Assembly (NCBI GenBank): GCA_009773475.1
Contig: WSXV01000006.1
Coordinates: 61,820-125,819 of the forward strand
Origin: Desulfobulbaceae bacterium
GTDB lineage: Bacteria; Desulfobacterota; Desulfobulbia; Desulfobulbales; Desulfocapsaceae
DNA: 64,000 nt
Reading direction: 5' to 3'
Below are positions 10,601-18,550 of the stretch, in pieces. The first letter of the stretch is position 1; every line of letters begins with the position of its first letter. Under the pieces are notes generated by a model. The model was not told the origin of the DNA. It did not search any database and saw nothing but the letters and a program-made list of their open reading frames with translations. Position numbers and translations under genes: made by a program.

Positions 10601-12545
10601 TTTCAACAGGATAGGTGACACCATCCTTGGTCCGGTGGAGGGTTTCAATGACTAATTGCGAGTTGTCCTTGAGCCGACGGCGAAAGTCGGGGTGAATGTC
10701 CGTGGTATAGGTCGGGTCGATGTCGTGCACGCTCATGCGCAGCAGCTCTTCCCGCGAATATCCCAAGGACCGGCAGGCCTGGTTGTTCACATACTTAAAA
10801 TGCCCATCTTCGTCGATCCAGAACATTTGATCCGCAGCATTGTCGATGGCGAACTGGGTGAAGAGGAGGGCATCCTCGGCCTGTTTTCGTTCGGTAATGT
10901 CCCGGGCTGCCGCGTAAACAAGGGTACCGGCGGGTACGGAGCGCCATTCGATCCAGCGGTAGGAGCCATCTTGGCAGCGGTAACGATTGACAAAATCTTT
11001 CACGGTTTCTTGCTGGGCAAGGCGGCTTACTGCGGCCAGAGTGGCCTCAAGGTCATCGGGATGCACCAAGTCAAGGAAGCGCATTTTTTTGAGCTCTGCA
11101 AGCGAATAGCCAAGCACCTTCTCCCATTGCGGATTCAGTCTGCGGAAATTTCCGTTGCTATCGGTGATGCACAGAAGGTCCAGGGACACTGAGAAAAACT
11201 GATCCATCTCTTCGGTCTTGGTACGCAACGCCTCCTCGGCCCTTTTTCTTTCGGTGAAATCATAGATTAGCGACAGCATAACTTCAGATCCGCCCAGAGT
11301 GACCTTCTCCGCCGACCACAGGGTATCTTTGATTTTCCCTGATTTGGTAAGAAAGCGTATCGGTTCTTCCCGAAAAGAACCGAACTCTCGGATTTTCCCC
11401 CCTAACACGGTCCTTACTTCAGGATCTTCCCAGATGTTGAGTTCATAGGAGGTATGGCCGATCGTCTCTTCCCGGGTATGCTCGAGCATCCGCAGCCACT
11501 GCTCATTGGCGTCAATGAAGCGGCCGGTCTCAATATCGGAGATGACCAGAGGGGCAGGAGAAACGGTGAATATTTTGGAGAAGATTTCCTGATTGTCCCG
11601 CAGGGTCTCCTCGACCCGCTTACGCTCAGCCAATTCCTGCTGGACGGTTTCATAGAGTCGGGCATTGGCCAGCGCCATGGTCACTTGATGAGTCAGCGTC
11701 TCCAGAAAACTGGATTGGGTAGTGAAATCCCGTTCCTCAAGGGAGGCAAGCCCGATGACACCAAGGATTTCCTCGCCGCTCTTCAGGGGCAGAGCCACAA
11801 ACGACCTGATGCCGGCCCGCTTGCATTCTTCCCAGGTACAGCGGGCATCAATAGAGATATCTAGTGAATACATCGGCCTTGCTTCCCGCACCGCCAAGCC
11901 GCAAATGCATTCCCCCACCCGATGCTCGTGGACCACGCCCAAGCGCGGACGTTCCTCCGGCGGCAGCACTGCCTGTAAAACCAGTCGTTCGTCTTCGCGC
12001 AGGAACAAAAACACCAGGTCGGCGTGGGTTGCATCCAGCATGCCTTGCATGGCCGCAGTCGAGGTCTGCTTCAGCGACAGCGTTGCGCTAATCGCCAAAC
12101 CCAGATTATGGAGAGCGGCGAGTTCACGGTTTCGTTGCTCCGTTACCGCCTCGGCCTGCTTGCGCGCGCTGATGTCGATGGTGATGCCCAGGATATTGCC
12201 CTCGGGTAGCATCCGCACCCGGTTCACCACCCAGACGAGATTGCCGTCCTTGCGCAGCAGACACCGCTCTTTAGTCACCGTCTTTCCCTGGGCAAGGTCG
12301 TCGAAAGCGATTGGTTCCCCAGTAAGATCTTCAGGGGGGATCAGGGCGTTGATATGCATGCCGAGGAGTTCTTCCCTGGAATATCCGACCAGCTCGAGAG
12401 CCCGTGAGTTAACGGCGATCAGCCGGCGTTGGGGGTCGGTGATGAACATGCTATCTGCAGCTTCTTCGAAAAGAATCCTGTATAGATCAACGTTGGGAGA
12501 TGTGTTTGATGGCCTTTCTCGTCGTTGGCTGCTGTTGTTGCTCAT
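7677..12545 (-). CDS. Giant cytoplasmic hybrid histidine kinase with seven PAS and one GAF domain
   Basis: 1622 residues without transmembrane segments. Order: PAS1 (about 20-135), GAF (about 145-310), PAS2 to PAS7 (about 320-1060, each ending in a D-I/F-T-x-R-K-x-A-E linker), HisKA with His1078 ([15 protein letters not shown]), HATPase, and a receiver with Asp1371 (LMDVQMPL). The C-terminal helical domain looks like HPt but has A-L-S-L-K-G where A-H-x-L-K-G is expected. The translation start is preceded by AAGGAGGAG. It opens the six-gene operon reaching 1213. PAS and GAF domains suggest sensing of internal redox, small-molecule or light cues; the ligands are unknown. Confidence 0.94.
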   Translation of the reverse strand: MSNNSSQRRERPSNTSPNVDLYRILFEEAADSMFITDPQRRLIAVNSRALELVGYSREELLGMHINALIPPEDLTGEPIAFDDLAQGKTVTKERCLLRKDGNLVWVVNRVRMLPEGNILGITIDISARKQAEAVTEQRNRELAALHNLGLAISATLSLKQTSTAAMQGMLDATHADLVFLFLREDERLVLQAVLPPEERPRLGVVHEHRVGECICGLAVREARPMYSLDISIDARCTWEECKRAGIRSFVALPLKSGEEILGVIGLASLEERDFTTQSSFLETLTHQVTMALANARLYETVQQELAERKRVEETLRDNQEIFSKIFTVSPAPLVISDIETGRFIDANEQWLRMLEHTREETIGHTSYELNIWEDPEVRTVLGGKIREFGSFREEPIRFLTKSGKIKDTLWSAEKVTLGGSEVMLSLIYDFTERKRAEEALRTKTEEMDQFFSVSLDLLCITDSNGNFRRLNPQWEKVLGYSLAELKKMRFLDLVHPDDLEATLAAVSRLAQQETVKDFVNRYRCQDGSYRWIEWRSVPAGTLVYAAARDITERKQAEDALLFTQFAIDNAADQMFWIDEDGHFKYVNNQACRSLGYSREELLRMSVHDIDPTYTTDIHPDFRRRLKDNSQLVIETLHRTKDGVTYPVEIHSNCLEFGNQIFNCTFVQDITARKQAEQEVLQRNRRLNDIIEGANVGTWEWNQATGEILINERWAEMLGYQLSELKPLTIETWNLLTHPDDVTRAYAVFEKHFSGEIPYYECELRMRHKKNHWVWILDRGRVASRTADGAPLLVSGTHLDISVRKQMEQQLNESHRMLREVLENIPVRVFWKDNVGRYLGCNSRFAQDTGRTSQKDIIGKDDFSINEPEMAALYQADDRAVIESGEAKINYEESVTTFDGRQLWLRTSKIPLRNSEGTIYGILGCYDDITESKRAQEAIRESENNLSQLFMAAPVPMAFAFERDGFRGTTWNAAWYRTFGYSPEQAEGRSGNDIGMWVNPDDRNRLIEDAAQPGGADFEATLQHQDGTVRDCAIYGRIIGTIGKRILTVVYLDVTDRKRAERAEAANLAKNQFLAHMSHEIRTPMNAILGMTHLALDARNAGQQRRLLRTVQQAAKSLLGILNDILDLSKIEAGQLQLDHRPFSIDRLLETLISTMNVPAVEKGLNLEVIKASGLPQAVVGDDLRIHQILLNLVGNAVKFTAKGSVTIQVEPAVEEGAEEAVSRLHFSVSDTGIGISPDKLEAIFKSFEQADNSYAREYGGTGLGLSISRQLTALMGGTMWVESEPGRGSTFHLTLDLESCAAELADPSPVDHDHLGLAVKDLRILVVDDNEVNRDVASMMLEKDHRVTTAANGLDALGALRGQTFDLVLMDVQMPLMDGLTTTKIIRALEERLPLQADLSKELLGDLGNRLRGGHLPIVAMTAHAMSEDREMCLTAGMDGYITKPFQPAHLIEMLLSLANQNNFHFPRPWQGDDVAPAASPVPSGPSSSRDTVIAHLQATTSLDAVQIDRVLAAACLTITDNLAQAKEALAKADYLALGRLALSLKGTLLQCGLNALAEKAEEIHCAVNDGNDLPYDNLMEFLNSSLADMLNKGDINLVLNGGLNEDLAPAKTVLSNIKINS

Positions 12546-12888
12546 GCTCTCACTCCTCCTTATTTCTCTGCTTCAGCGCTCCGGTTCCGGTCAGTTTGAC
12601 CTGTAATGTAGGTTGAGAAAAATGGAAACTAGCTTTTGTTTACAAAAAAGAATGGAGGGGTTGAGGATCGAACTCAAGCCTTTGTCGAAAAAAGCGAAAC
12701 AACCGCACATTTCGATTTTTGGAAAAAATACGTTATCGAAGAGTCAAATCTAACTCATATTTACATCTAATATCGGTTTAAACTATATACGTCAAACTTA
12801 AAAAATTTCAAGGCCATACGGTCAGTAGCAAGCCAGCGGACAGGACCAAACGTCACTTCAATTCCTGAGCTCAAATTACATGCACCAC
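12546..12888. other. Intergenic region upstream of the signalling operon
   Basis: 343 bp without a gene, AT-rich in the middle (12630-12800). It must hold the promoter of the minus-strand signalling operon and the end of the acetyltransferase gene. Apart from the tRNA-3'-end-like stem listed separately and a short TTTTG-TTTA-CAAAA hairpin at about 12636-12649, I see no clear promoter hexamers. Confidence 0.5.
12653..12677 (-). other. tRNA 3'-end-like sequence (T-arm plus acceptor strand)
   Basis: On the minus strand this reads TTGAG-TTCGATC-CTCAA, a perfect 5-bp stem with a 7-nt loop matching the T-loop consensus TTCRANY. It is followed two nt later, at the length expected for a tRNA, by the acceptor-like strand CCCCTCC and an A discriminator. 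No matching 5' half (GGAGGGG) or anticodon arm lies upstream on that strand, and no CCA is encoded. It is either a fragment left by an integrase that used a tRNA as attachment site or a chance hairpin. Confidence 0.35.
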
Positions 12889-13374
12889 TCACCTCTTCCC
12901 GAGGGTAAACTCCGGCTCATAGCCCACGACGAAGGCCCGCGAAGTGACATTGCGCAGCCCAAGGAAATGGGCATTCTTTGTATCAAAGGGACAGATTGGC
13001 GTAGCACACGAGACAAATCCAAATTTTCGATAAAATTTGGGGTTCCCCAGAACAAAGACGGTACGGTCCGAGATGACCTCCTGCCGCAGGGCAAATCGCA
13101 GCAGCTCGGAACCAACCCCCTGCCGTTGAAAGTCCGGCTTTACCGCGAGCGGCGCCAGATGCAGCCCGCAGACCGCGCTGCCTTCATAGGCATTGGAAAA
13201 GCCGATATAGGCAATGACCGAGTTGACGTGCAGACAGACCCACTCGTGCATCACCCTGTTTTTATTGTGCAAATTGTCAACGAGTTGTGTTTCGAACCTG
13301 CTGTTGGGAAATGCCTGCTGCAACAATGCAGAGACCTTGGGATAATTTTCCGGGTCGAGCTTTCGTATCTTCAT
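12889..13374 (-). CDS. GNAT-family N-acetyltransferase (YhbS-like)
   Basis: 161 residues with the GNAT acetyl-CoA signature V-K-P-D-F-Q-R-Q-G-V-G-S-E-L (about residues 77-90), preceded by the LAPLAV strand and followed by V-F-V-L-G-N-P-K-F-Y-R-K-F-G-F, typical of the YhbS-type group. The acceptor substrate is unknown. It is a single gene, divergent from the 85-residue protein at 13508. The ATG at 13374 has only a weak GGA upstream. Confidence 0.88.
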   Translation of the reverse strand: MKIRKLDPENYPKVSALLQQAFPNSRFETQLVDNLHNKNRVMHEWVCLHVNSVIAYIGFSNAYEGSAVCGLHLAPLAVKPDFQRQGVGSELLRFALRQEVISDRTVFVLGNPKFYRKFGFVSCATPICPFDTKNAHFLGLRNVTSRAFVVGYEPEFTLGKR

Positions 13375-13507
13375 TCCATGCTATCCTTTTACTTTTTGAT
13401 CGCTGAGAGCGGGGTTATACGATATATTCTTTGGTCATCAATCGACGTTTCCATTTCACGTTGCATTCCCCCTTATGCCATCCCCTTGAAGAAGAGGAGT
13501 TCCGCCC

Positions 13508-13765
13508 ATGGCTGAAATTATTCCCGAAGATATCAGTGATGACCTGAAAAAGGCCTGCTCCTTGCACCAGCGAGCCTCTGCCGATTATCAAAAATGTATC
13601 GAATTCAACCGGTTAATGGCAAACATCCTGGGCAGGCTGGAAGATGCCGACTGCGACAGGGCCGCCGACAGGGTGATGGGCATCCTTCTTGAATGCAATC
13701 CCCGTGAAGGCGCCCACTGCGACAAATCCAGCATGATCAGCGAAAAGATGAAGAAGTTCGAGTAA
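13508..13765 (+). CDS. Small Cys-containing helical protein of unknown function
   Basis: 85 residues, predicted mostly helical, with four Cys (positions about 16, 29, 49, 62) and a final C-D-K-S-S-M-I-S segment. A GAGGAG ribosome-binding site 8 nt before the ATG supports it as a real gene. I do not recognise a family. The Cys spacing does not match a standard zinc ribbon. It lies between two unrelated convergent or divergent genes. Confidence 0.6.
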   Translation: MAEIIPEDISDDLKKACSLHQRASADYQKCIEFNRLMANILGRLEDADCDRAADRVMGILLECNPREGAHCDKSSMISEKMKKFE

Positions 13766-13819
13766 TGCGACAAGGCGGCAATCCTGAGAATTCAGAGTGG
13801 TGCCATTCCGCTGCCATCC

Positions 13820-14236
13820 TTATTCACCAATGATTTTCACCAGCACCCTCTTCTTGCGGCCGCCGTCAAACTCCCCGTAGAATATCTGCTCCCAGGTTCC
13901 GAAATCAAGCTGACCATTGGTGACGGCCACCACAACCTCCCTTCCCATCACCTGGCGTTTCAAATGGGCATCCGCGTTGTCTTCGCCGAAATTGTGACGG
14001 TAGTAATTGACGGGTTCATGGGGGGCCAGCTTTTCCAGCCAGACCTCATAATCATGATGGAGCCCGGATTCATCGTCATTGATAAAGACCGAGGCGGTGA
14101 TATGCATGGCGTTGACCAGGACCAGGCCCTCGGAGATTTCGCTCTCCTGCAGACATTCCCGCACCTGTTCGGTGATGTTGATAAACGCCCGGCGGGTCGG
14201 CACATTGAACCACAACTCCTTACGATACGATTTCAT
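13820..14236 (-). CDS. YjbQ/UPF0047 family protein (secondary thiamine-phosphate synthase type)
   Basis: 138 residues covering the whole UPF0047 family: [15 protein letters not shown] (metal/active-site region), [17 protein letters not shown], and the C-terminal [15 protein letters not shown]. Members complement thiamine-phosphate synthase weakly, but their true role is unsettled. I chose the ATG at 14236 because AGAGGG precedes it at good spacing; an upstream in-frame ATG at 14293 adds a Lys-rich, non-conserved stretch. A flavin reductase gene lies just upstream on the same strand. Confidence 0.88.
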   Translation of the reverse strand: MKSYRKELWFNVPTRRAFINITEQVRECLQESEISEGLVLVNAMHITASVFINDDESGLHHDYEVWLEKLAPHEPVNYYRHNFGEDNADAHLKRQVMGREVVVAVTNGQLDFGTWEQIFYGEFDGGRKKRVLVKIIGE

Positions 14237-14330
14237 TTCATTCCCTCTTTTTTCCTTTTCTCCGATTGGTCCATTTTTCTCCTTATGGATCATGTTCTGG
14301 ATTCATTTCAAATTTGCAGCATGGACACCC

Positions 14331-14900
14331 TCATTTTAATTTTTTTCCCACGGAAAAGGCTTTCCCCACAAATTGACCGATGCCGTAGTACCCCTGATGG
14401 GCAGTATCGTAGACAAGGGGTTTGAGTTTCAGGATATCGGGGCGTCCGTCTTCGCTGAGGACAGAGGCGTCTGCCTTCACGTCGACAATCTCGCCCACAA
14501 ATTGGGTGTGCGGCCCAATATCCAGAGTATGGAGCAGGCGGCACTCCAAGATAAAGGGAATCTCCTCAGCATAGGGAGCATCCACCAATTCACTCTTTCT
14601 AGGGGTCAGACCGGTTACGGCAAATTTGTCACCATTACGCCCAGATGCCATGCCGACATAATCGGCCGCGTCCACCTGGTCTTCCGATGGAATGCCTATG
14701 GTAAAAGCTTTGCGTTCCATTATGGCATCATGTGAATACGTCGCTTTGCGCAGAGATACAGCGATGCACGGTGGTTGAGAATTGCAGATGCCGCCCCAGG
14801 CGGCGGTCATAAGGTTCGGTTTTCCTTCCCTGTCATAGGTCCCAACCAACAGTACCGGGGTCGGGAAAAGCAGGGTATTGGATCCCAGGGATTTTTTCAT
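14331..14900 (-). CDS. Flavin reductase-like / flavoredoxin-type FMN-binding protein
   Basis: 189 residues of the flavin reductase-like domain (DIM6/NTAB group): P-T-P-V-L-L-V-G-T near the start, [11 protein letters not shown]-x-R-K-A-T-Y-S-H, and the G-I-P-S segment are the FMN-contacting parts. In sulfate reducers such proteins (flavoredoxin) carry electrons between low-potential carriers. Here that role is inferred only from family and context. The start has a strong AAAGGAGA site. The gene is followed 94 bp later by the YjbQ gene on the same strand. Confidence 0.85.
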   Translation of the reverse strand: MKKSLGSNTLLFPTPVLLVGTYDREGKPNLMTAAWGGICNSQPPCIAVSLRKATYSHDAIMERKAFTIGIPSEDQVDAADYVGMASGRNGDKFAVTGLTPRKSELVDAPYAEEIPFILECRLLHTLDIGPHTQFVGEIVDVKADASVLSEDGRPDILKLKPLVYDTAHQGYYGIGQFVGKAFSVGKKLK

Positions 14901-15394
14901 GATGCTCTCCTTTGAGTGAATTATTCATAGACCAAGAACGTATTCGAGGCCATATTTACGGGGTTCCACCCATCCTGGCGGATCATACACGCCCCCATTA
15001 CAACAAGGTGAATCATCAACCATCGCAGCCTTGTCATTCGACAAACCCATGCCGGCAGCCCTTTCCCCCCATGATAAAGAGCGCACCCTGTCTTCTTGCC
15101 GGGACATACCGGATCTGGGTTTGATCCTTCAAATTCAAAGGACCACGTTCGTCATACCATGCTTGTCTAAAGTAGTCATTTTCTCCCGGTCGCGAACATG
15201 TTTTATGCTTTTGCATATAGCATCTCACATTTTTTGCTTTCATATAGACCAAAAGCTTGATATAACAACAACTTACAAGCTGATCATCTTGCCGATAATC
15301 CGGATACAGACAGGATTAGTCTCCATAAGACATCGCGAGTTTCATGATTCTATCCTGCTGTTTTTCTGTCTAACTCTCTTTATCACCAGACTCA
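14901..15394. other. Intergenic region between divergent flavin reductase and LonC-like genes
   Basis: About 560 bp separate the two divergent starts (14900 and 15461). The left 200 bp are GC-richer and should contain the flavin reductase promoter; the right part is AT-rich. No coding frame here has a ribosome-binding site or a recognisable product, and I found no riboswitch motif. The only element I can support is the promoter at 15395-15423. Confidence 0.5.
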
Positions 15395-15423
15395 TTGACA
15401 GACAAACAATCATTTTGATAAAA
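15395..15423 (+). promoter_or_regulatory. Sigma70-type promoter for the LonC-like protease
   Basis: A perfect TTGACA -35 box (15395-15400), 17-bp spacer and ATAAAA -10 box (15418-15423). Transcription would begin near 15430, about 30 nt before the ATG at 15461, which has an AGGAGG ribosome-binding site. I see no heat-shock (sigma32) motif overlapping it. Confidence 0.6.
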
Positions 15424-15460
15424 CAGTACTAATCTATCCATCAAATCCCCAGGAGGAGCG

Positions 15461-17890
15461 ATGACCATTCATAAGATCAGCCCGGCTGAAGCCTATCATC
15501 GCTGCGACCCGGAAAGTTTTTCCTTTGAAACCACCAGCGAGGTGGAGGAGCTCTCCAGCTTCATCGGACAGGATCGTGCCCTGGAGGCCGTTGATTTTGG
15601 TATCGGCATGAAGCAGCAGGGTTTCAACCTGTTTGTCATTGGCCCGGAGGGTTCCGGTCGCCACAGTGTGGTTGAATCATTCATCCATGACAAGGCGGGC
15701 AAGGAGGCAACGCCCAGCGCCTGGTGTTATGTCCATAATTTCCGTCATCCGCACAAGCCCATGGCCCTTGAGCTTCCGGCCGGTCAGGGTCTCATCTTCA
15801 AGGTTGAAATGATCGAACTCATCAACACCCTGAAGACCACGATTCCGGCTATTTTTGAAGGGGATGAATACCGGGCCCGGCGCAAGGCCGTCGCGGACCT
15901 TCTTTCCCAAAAAATTGAAGCCCTCTATCAGGAGGTCGAGAAACTGGGCAAAGAGCAGAATATTTCCCTTATCCGCGGAGACCAGGGATTTCGCTTCTCA
16001 CCCACCGACGATAAGGGCGAACCTCTGAGTGTCGAGGAGTTCCAGAAACTGCCGGAGAAGGACAAAGAACGGATCGAAATGAACATTGAGAATCTCCAGG
16101 TGATGCTTCAGGAGGCCAGCCATCAGGTCAGTCTCTGGAAAAAGGAAGGTGAGGAACAGAACCGCAAACTGAAGAAAGAGACCGCCAGACTGACGGTCTC
16201 CCCGCTCATTGAAATCTTAAAGTTGAAATATCAGGGACATGAGAAAATCATTCATTACTTTGAGGATGTAAAAGAGGTTCTCAGTGATGGAGTGGATGAT
16301 TTTCTCACGGAAGATCAGGCCGGCCAACATCCGCTGATACTGGCCATCGGCGGGGGAAATCCGTCTTTTGATCAATACGAGGTCAATGTCCTGGTCAACC
16401 ATGAAAACAACCACGGAGCCCCCGTAATCTATGAGGATCTGCCCACCTACCAGAACCTCCATGGCCGCATTGAACATCAGGCCAGAATGGGCATGCTTTC
16501 CACCAACTTCACCCTGATCAAACCGGGCAGTCTGCACCAGGCCAACAACGGTTATCTCATTTTGGACGCGAGAAAACTGCTCATGCAGCCCTTTGCCTAT
16601 GAGGGACTGAAACGGACCTTACAATCCCGCAAGATTCATATGGAACCACTGGAGCGACTGCTGGGCTTGATGTCCACGGTCTCCCTCGAACCCGAACCCG
16701 TTGATCTCAACATCAAGGTAGTGCTCATCGGCGAGCCCATGATCTACTATCTCCTGCTCGCCCATGACCCGGAGTTCATCTCACTCTTCAAGGTTCAGGC
16801 GGATTTTGAGACCGACATGACACGCAGCAAAGAAAATCAATGGCTCTACGCCACCCTCATCGCCAAACTGGCCAAGGACAAAAACCTGCTCCCCCTGCAC
16901 CGCACGGCAGTGGCCCGCCTCATCGAGCAGGCAGGGCGCGATGCCAGTGACCGGGAGAAACTGTCGCTGCGAATCCGCGAATTTGCCGACCTGATGCAGG
17001 AGGCTGACTATCTGGCTAAAAAAGAAAACAAGACCGTCATCATCGATACCGACGTGGATAACGCCCTGGCCGCCGCTCAACGCAGGGGCGGCAGGATCAG
17101 GGATCGACTCTTTGAGGCCATGGAACATAACATCCGTCATATCGACACGGATGGTACCAAGGTTGGCCAGATCAACGGTCTTTCTTTCCTTATGCTCGGC
17201 CGCGACTCCTTTGGCTGCCCCACCCGGATCACTGCCCTGACCAGGCCCGGCAAGGGCAAGATCATCGACATCGAACGGGAGGTGGAACTGGGCGGCCCCA
17301 TCCACTCCAAGGGAGTCATGATCCTCTCCTCCTTTCTCAGCAGCCGCTATGCCCGCACCACGCCCCTCAGCCTCGATGCCAGCCTGGTCTTTGAACAATC
17401 CTACGGCGGCGTTGAAGGAGACAGCGCCTCCTGCGCCGAACTCTGCTGCCTGTTGTCATCCCTGGCCGAGGCGCCGATCAGGCAGACATTGGCCATCACC
17501 GGCTCGGTGAGCCAAAGGGGGGAAGTGCAGTCCATTGGCGGCGTCAACGAAAAGATCGAAGGCTTTTTCGACCTCTGCGCTGCCAGGGGCTTGAGCGGCG
17601 AGCAGGGCGTTATCATCCCGGCCAGCAATATTCGTCATCTGATGTTAAAAAAAGAAGTGGTATCTGCCATGGCGCAGGGACTATTCAGCGTCACGGCGGT
17701 GGACCATGTGGATAAGGCGGTGGAGTTGCTCACCGGGACGGTTGCCGGTGAGCGAGACGAGGACGGCAACTATCCCGCCGACTCGATCAATGGGCGGGTG
17801 GAACTCACCCTGCAGACCTTTGCGATAAATCTTCAGGAATTCAATATCGAGCTGGAAGAAGAGGACGGCAACAACATCAAAGAGTGCTGA
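15461..17890 (+). CDS. LonC-like (AAA_32-type) Lon-family protease
   Basis: 809 residues. The N-terminal part is an AAA-like module with a P-loop-type motif GPEGSGRHS at 61-69, in which Arg replaces the usual Walker Lys. A long coiled-coil (about 140-250) and a helical middle domain follow, with the Lon peptidase domain at about 570-770. The Ser-Lys dyad is Ser655 (in G-D-S-A-S) and Lys698 (in N-E-K-I-E-G-F), 43 residues apart as in E. coli Lon. The P-loop change is typical of the LonC/AAA_32 group, in which ATP-independent proteolysis has been described. There is no substrate-binding LAN domain. It is a single gene with its own promoter. Confidence 0.92.
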   Translation: MTIHKISPAEAYHRCDPESFSFETTSEVEELSSFIGQDRALEAVDFGIGMKQQGFNLFVIGPEGSGRHSVVESFIHDKAGKEATPSAWCYVHNFRHPHKPMALELPAGQGLIFKVEMIELINTLKTTIPAIFEGDEYRARRKAVADLLSQKIEALYQEVEKLGKEQNISLIRGDQGFRFSPTDDKGEPLSVEEFQKLPEKDKERIEMNIENLQVMLQEASHQVSLWKKEGEEQNRKLKKETARLTVSPLIEILKLKYQGHEKIIHYFEDVKEVLSDGVDDFLTEDQAGQHPLILAIGGGNPSFDQYEVNVLVNHENNHGAPVIYEDLPTYQNLHGRIEHQARMGMLSTNFTLIKPGSLHQANNGYLILDARKLLMQPFAYEGLKRTLQSRKIHMEPLERLLGLMSTVSLEPEPVDLNIKVVLIGEPMIYYLLLAHDPEFISLFKVQADFETDMTRSKENQWLYATLIAKLAKDKNLLPLHRTAVARLIEQAGRDASDREKLSLRIREFADLMQEADYLAKKENKTVIIDTDVDNALAAAQRRGGRIRDRLFEAMEHNIRHIDTDGTKVGQINGLSFLMLGRDSFGCPTRITALTRPGKGKIIDIEREVELGGPIHSKGVMILSSFLSSRYARTTPLSLDASLVFEQSYGGVEGDSASCAELCCLLSSLAEAPIRQTLAITGSVSQRGEVQSIGGVNEKIEGFFDLCAARGLSGEQGVIIPASNIRHLMLKKEVVSAMAQGLFSVTAVDHVDKAVELLTGTVAGERDEDGNYPADSINGRVELTLQTFAINLQEFNIELEEEDGNNIKEC

Positions 17891-17921
17891 AACAGGCTAT
17901 TTTAAAGGGCTTCAACATTTT

Positions 17922-18428
17922 TTACCGGCCTGACAAATCCGGCTGTACCCGGGTATTTTTCATGATCTTATAGATGGCGGTCACACTGGGCTGCGGCGGG
18001 ATGCCGCGTGCTTCAAGCTGTTCGCTGACAAAGGTAAACACCTCGTCTTTCACGGAATCATCCCAGCCGCCGGGAGAAGAAAGGATAAAGCGCTTATTGC
18101 TCCCGTGCAGCACCATCGTCCCCTCCCCTGATACCTCCACCCTGGATATTTCGTCCCAGCGAATTTTCCAGGCCCCCAATGACGACTGGTGGAAAAGCCC
18201 CTCACTGTCGATGTCAAAACTGCCGGAACCCAGCACCATATAGGCACCAAATACGGCGGAGACAATACATCCCGCAGCCAGCCAGTACTGTTGAGACAAA
18301 ATCGATATCATCAACCCAAGGGCGCAAATCGTAATCCAGCCCCAGCCGATAATCCGGTAGGAGCGCATATCAATGTGGTACATGTCCTTATTCTTTTCCA
18401 TTTCACTCAACTTTACGATGCTGTTCAT
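17922..18428 (-). CDS. Two-helix membrane protein with PH-like cytoplasmic domain
   Basis: 168 residues. Two hydrophobic segments (about 26-44 and 49-68) form a hairpin, followed by a roughly 60-residue beta-rich domain with F-D-I-D-x-E-G-L and W-D-E-I-S-R-V-E-V, the pattern of bacterial PH (bPH) domains fused to a membrane hairpin. An amphipathic helix ends the domain. Function unknown. It is convergent with the LonC-like gene (31 bp apart) and upstream of it on the same strand lies the hairpin at 18479. Confidence 0.6.
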   Translation of the reverse strand: MNSIVKLSEMEKNKDMYHIDMRSYRIIGWGWITICALGLMISILSQQYWLAAGCIVSAVFGAYMVLGSGSFDIDSEGLFHQSSLGAWKIRWDEISRVEVSGEGTMVLHGSNKRFILSSPGGWDDSVKDEVFTFVSEQLEARGIPPQPSVTAIYKIMKNTRVQPDLSGR

Positions 18429-18478
18429 CTTAGGATATCAGAAACCAATGTCATTCACTTAACGGACTGCATTAATCC

Positions 18479-18513
18479 CATCTGGTTCCCATGCGGCGCA
18501 TGGGAACCAGATG
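18479..18513. repeat. REP-like perfect hairpin
   Basis: A 35-bp palindrome with two 16-bp perfectly complementary arms around a 3-nt loop; the core GTTCCCATGC...GCATGGGAAC matches the widespread GTTCCCAYGC type of REP sequence. A decayed relative lies at 22337-22371, so the pair brackets the PocR kinase gene. No T-run follows on either strand, so it is not a standard intrinsic terminator. Confidence 0.8.
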
Positions 18514-18550
18514 AAACCCGATTATATCAAAAGTCTAAATACTCCAACCG

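Noticed and set aside
12653..12730. Complete tRNA gene
   Set aside because: Only the T-arm and acceptor strand are recognisable; there is no D-arm, anticodon arm or matching 5' acceptor.
15031..15432. 133-residue open frame upstream of the LonC-like gene
   Set aside because: No ribosome-binding site, no recognisable domain, odd composition, and it overlaps the promoter of the next gene.
18479..18513. Intrinsic terminator between the PH-like gene and the PocR kinase
   Set aside because: A very strong stem, but no T-run on either strand; the core sequence matches REP elements instead.
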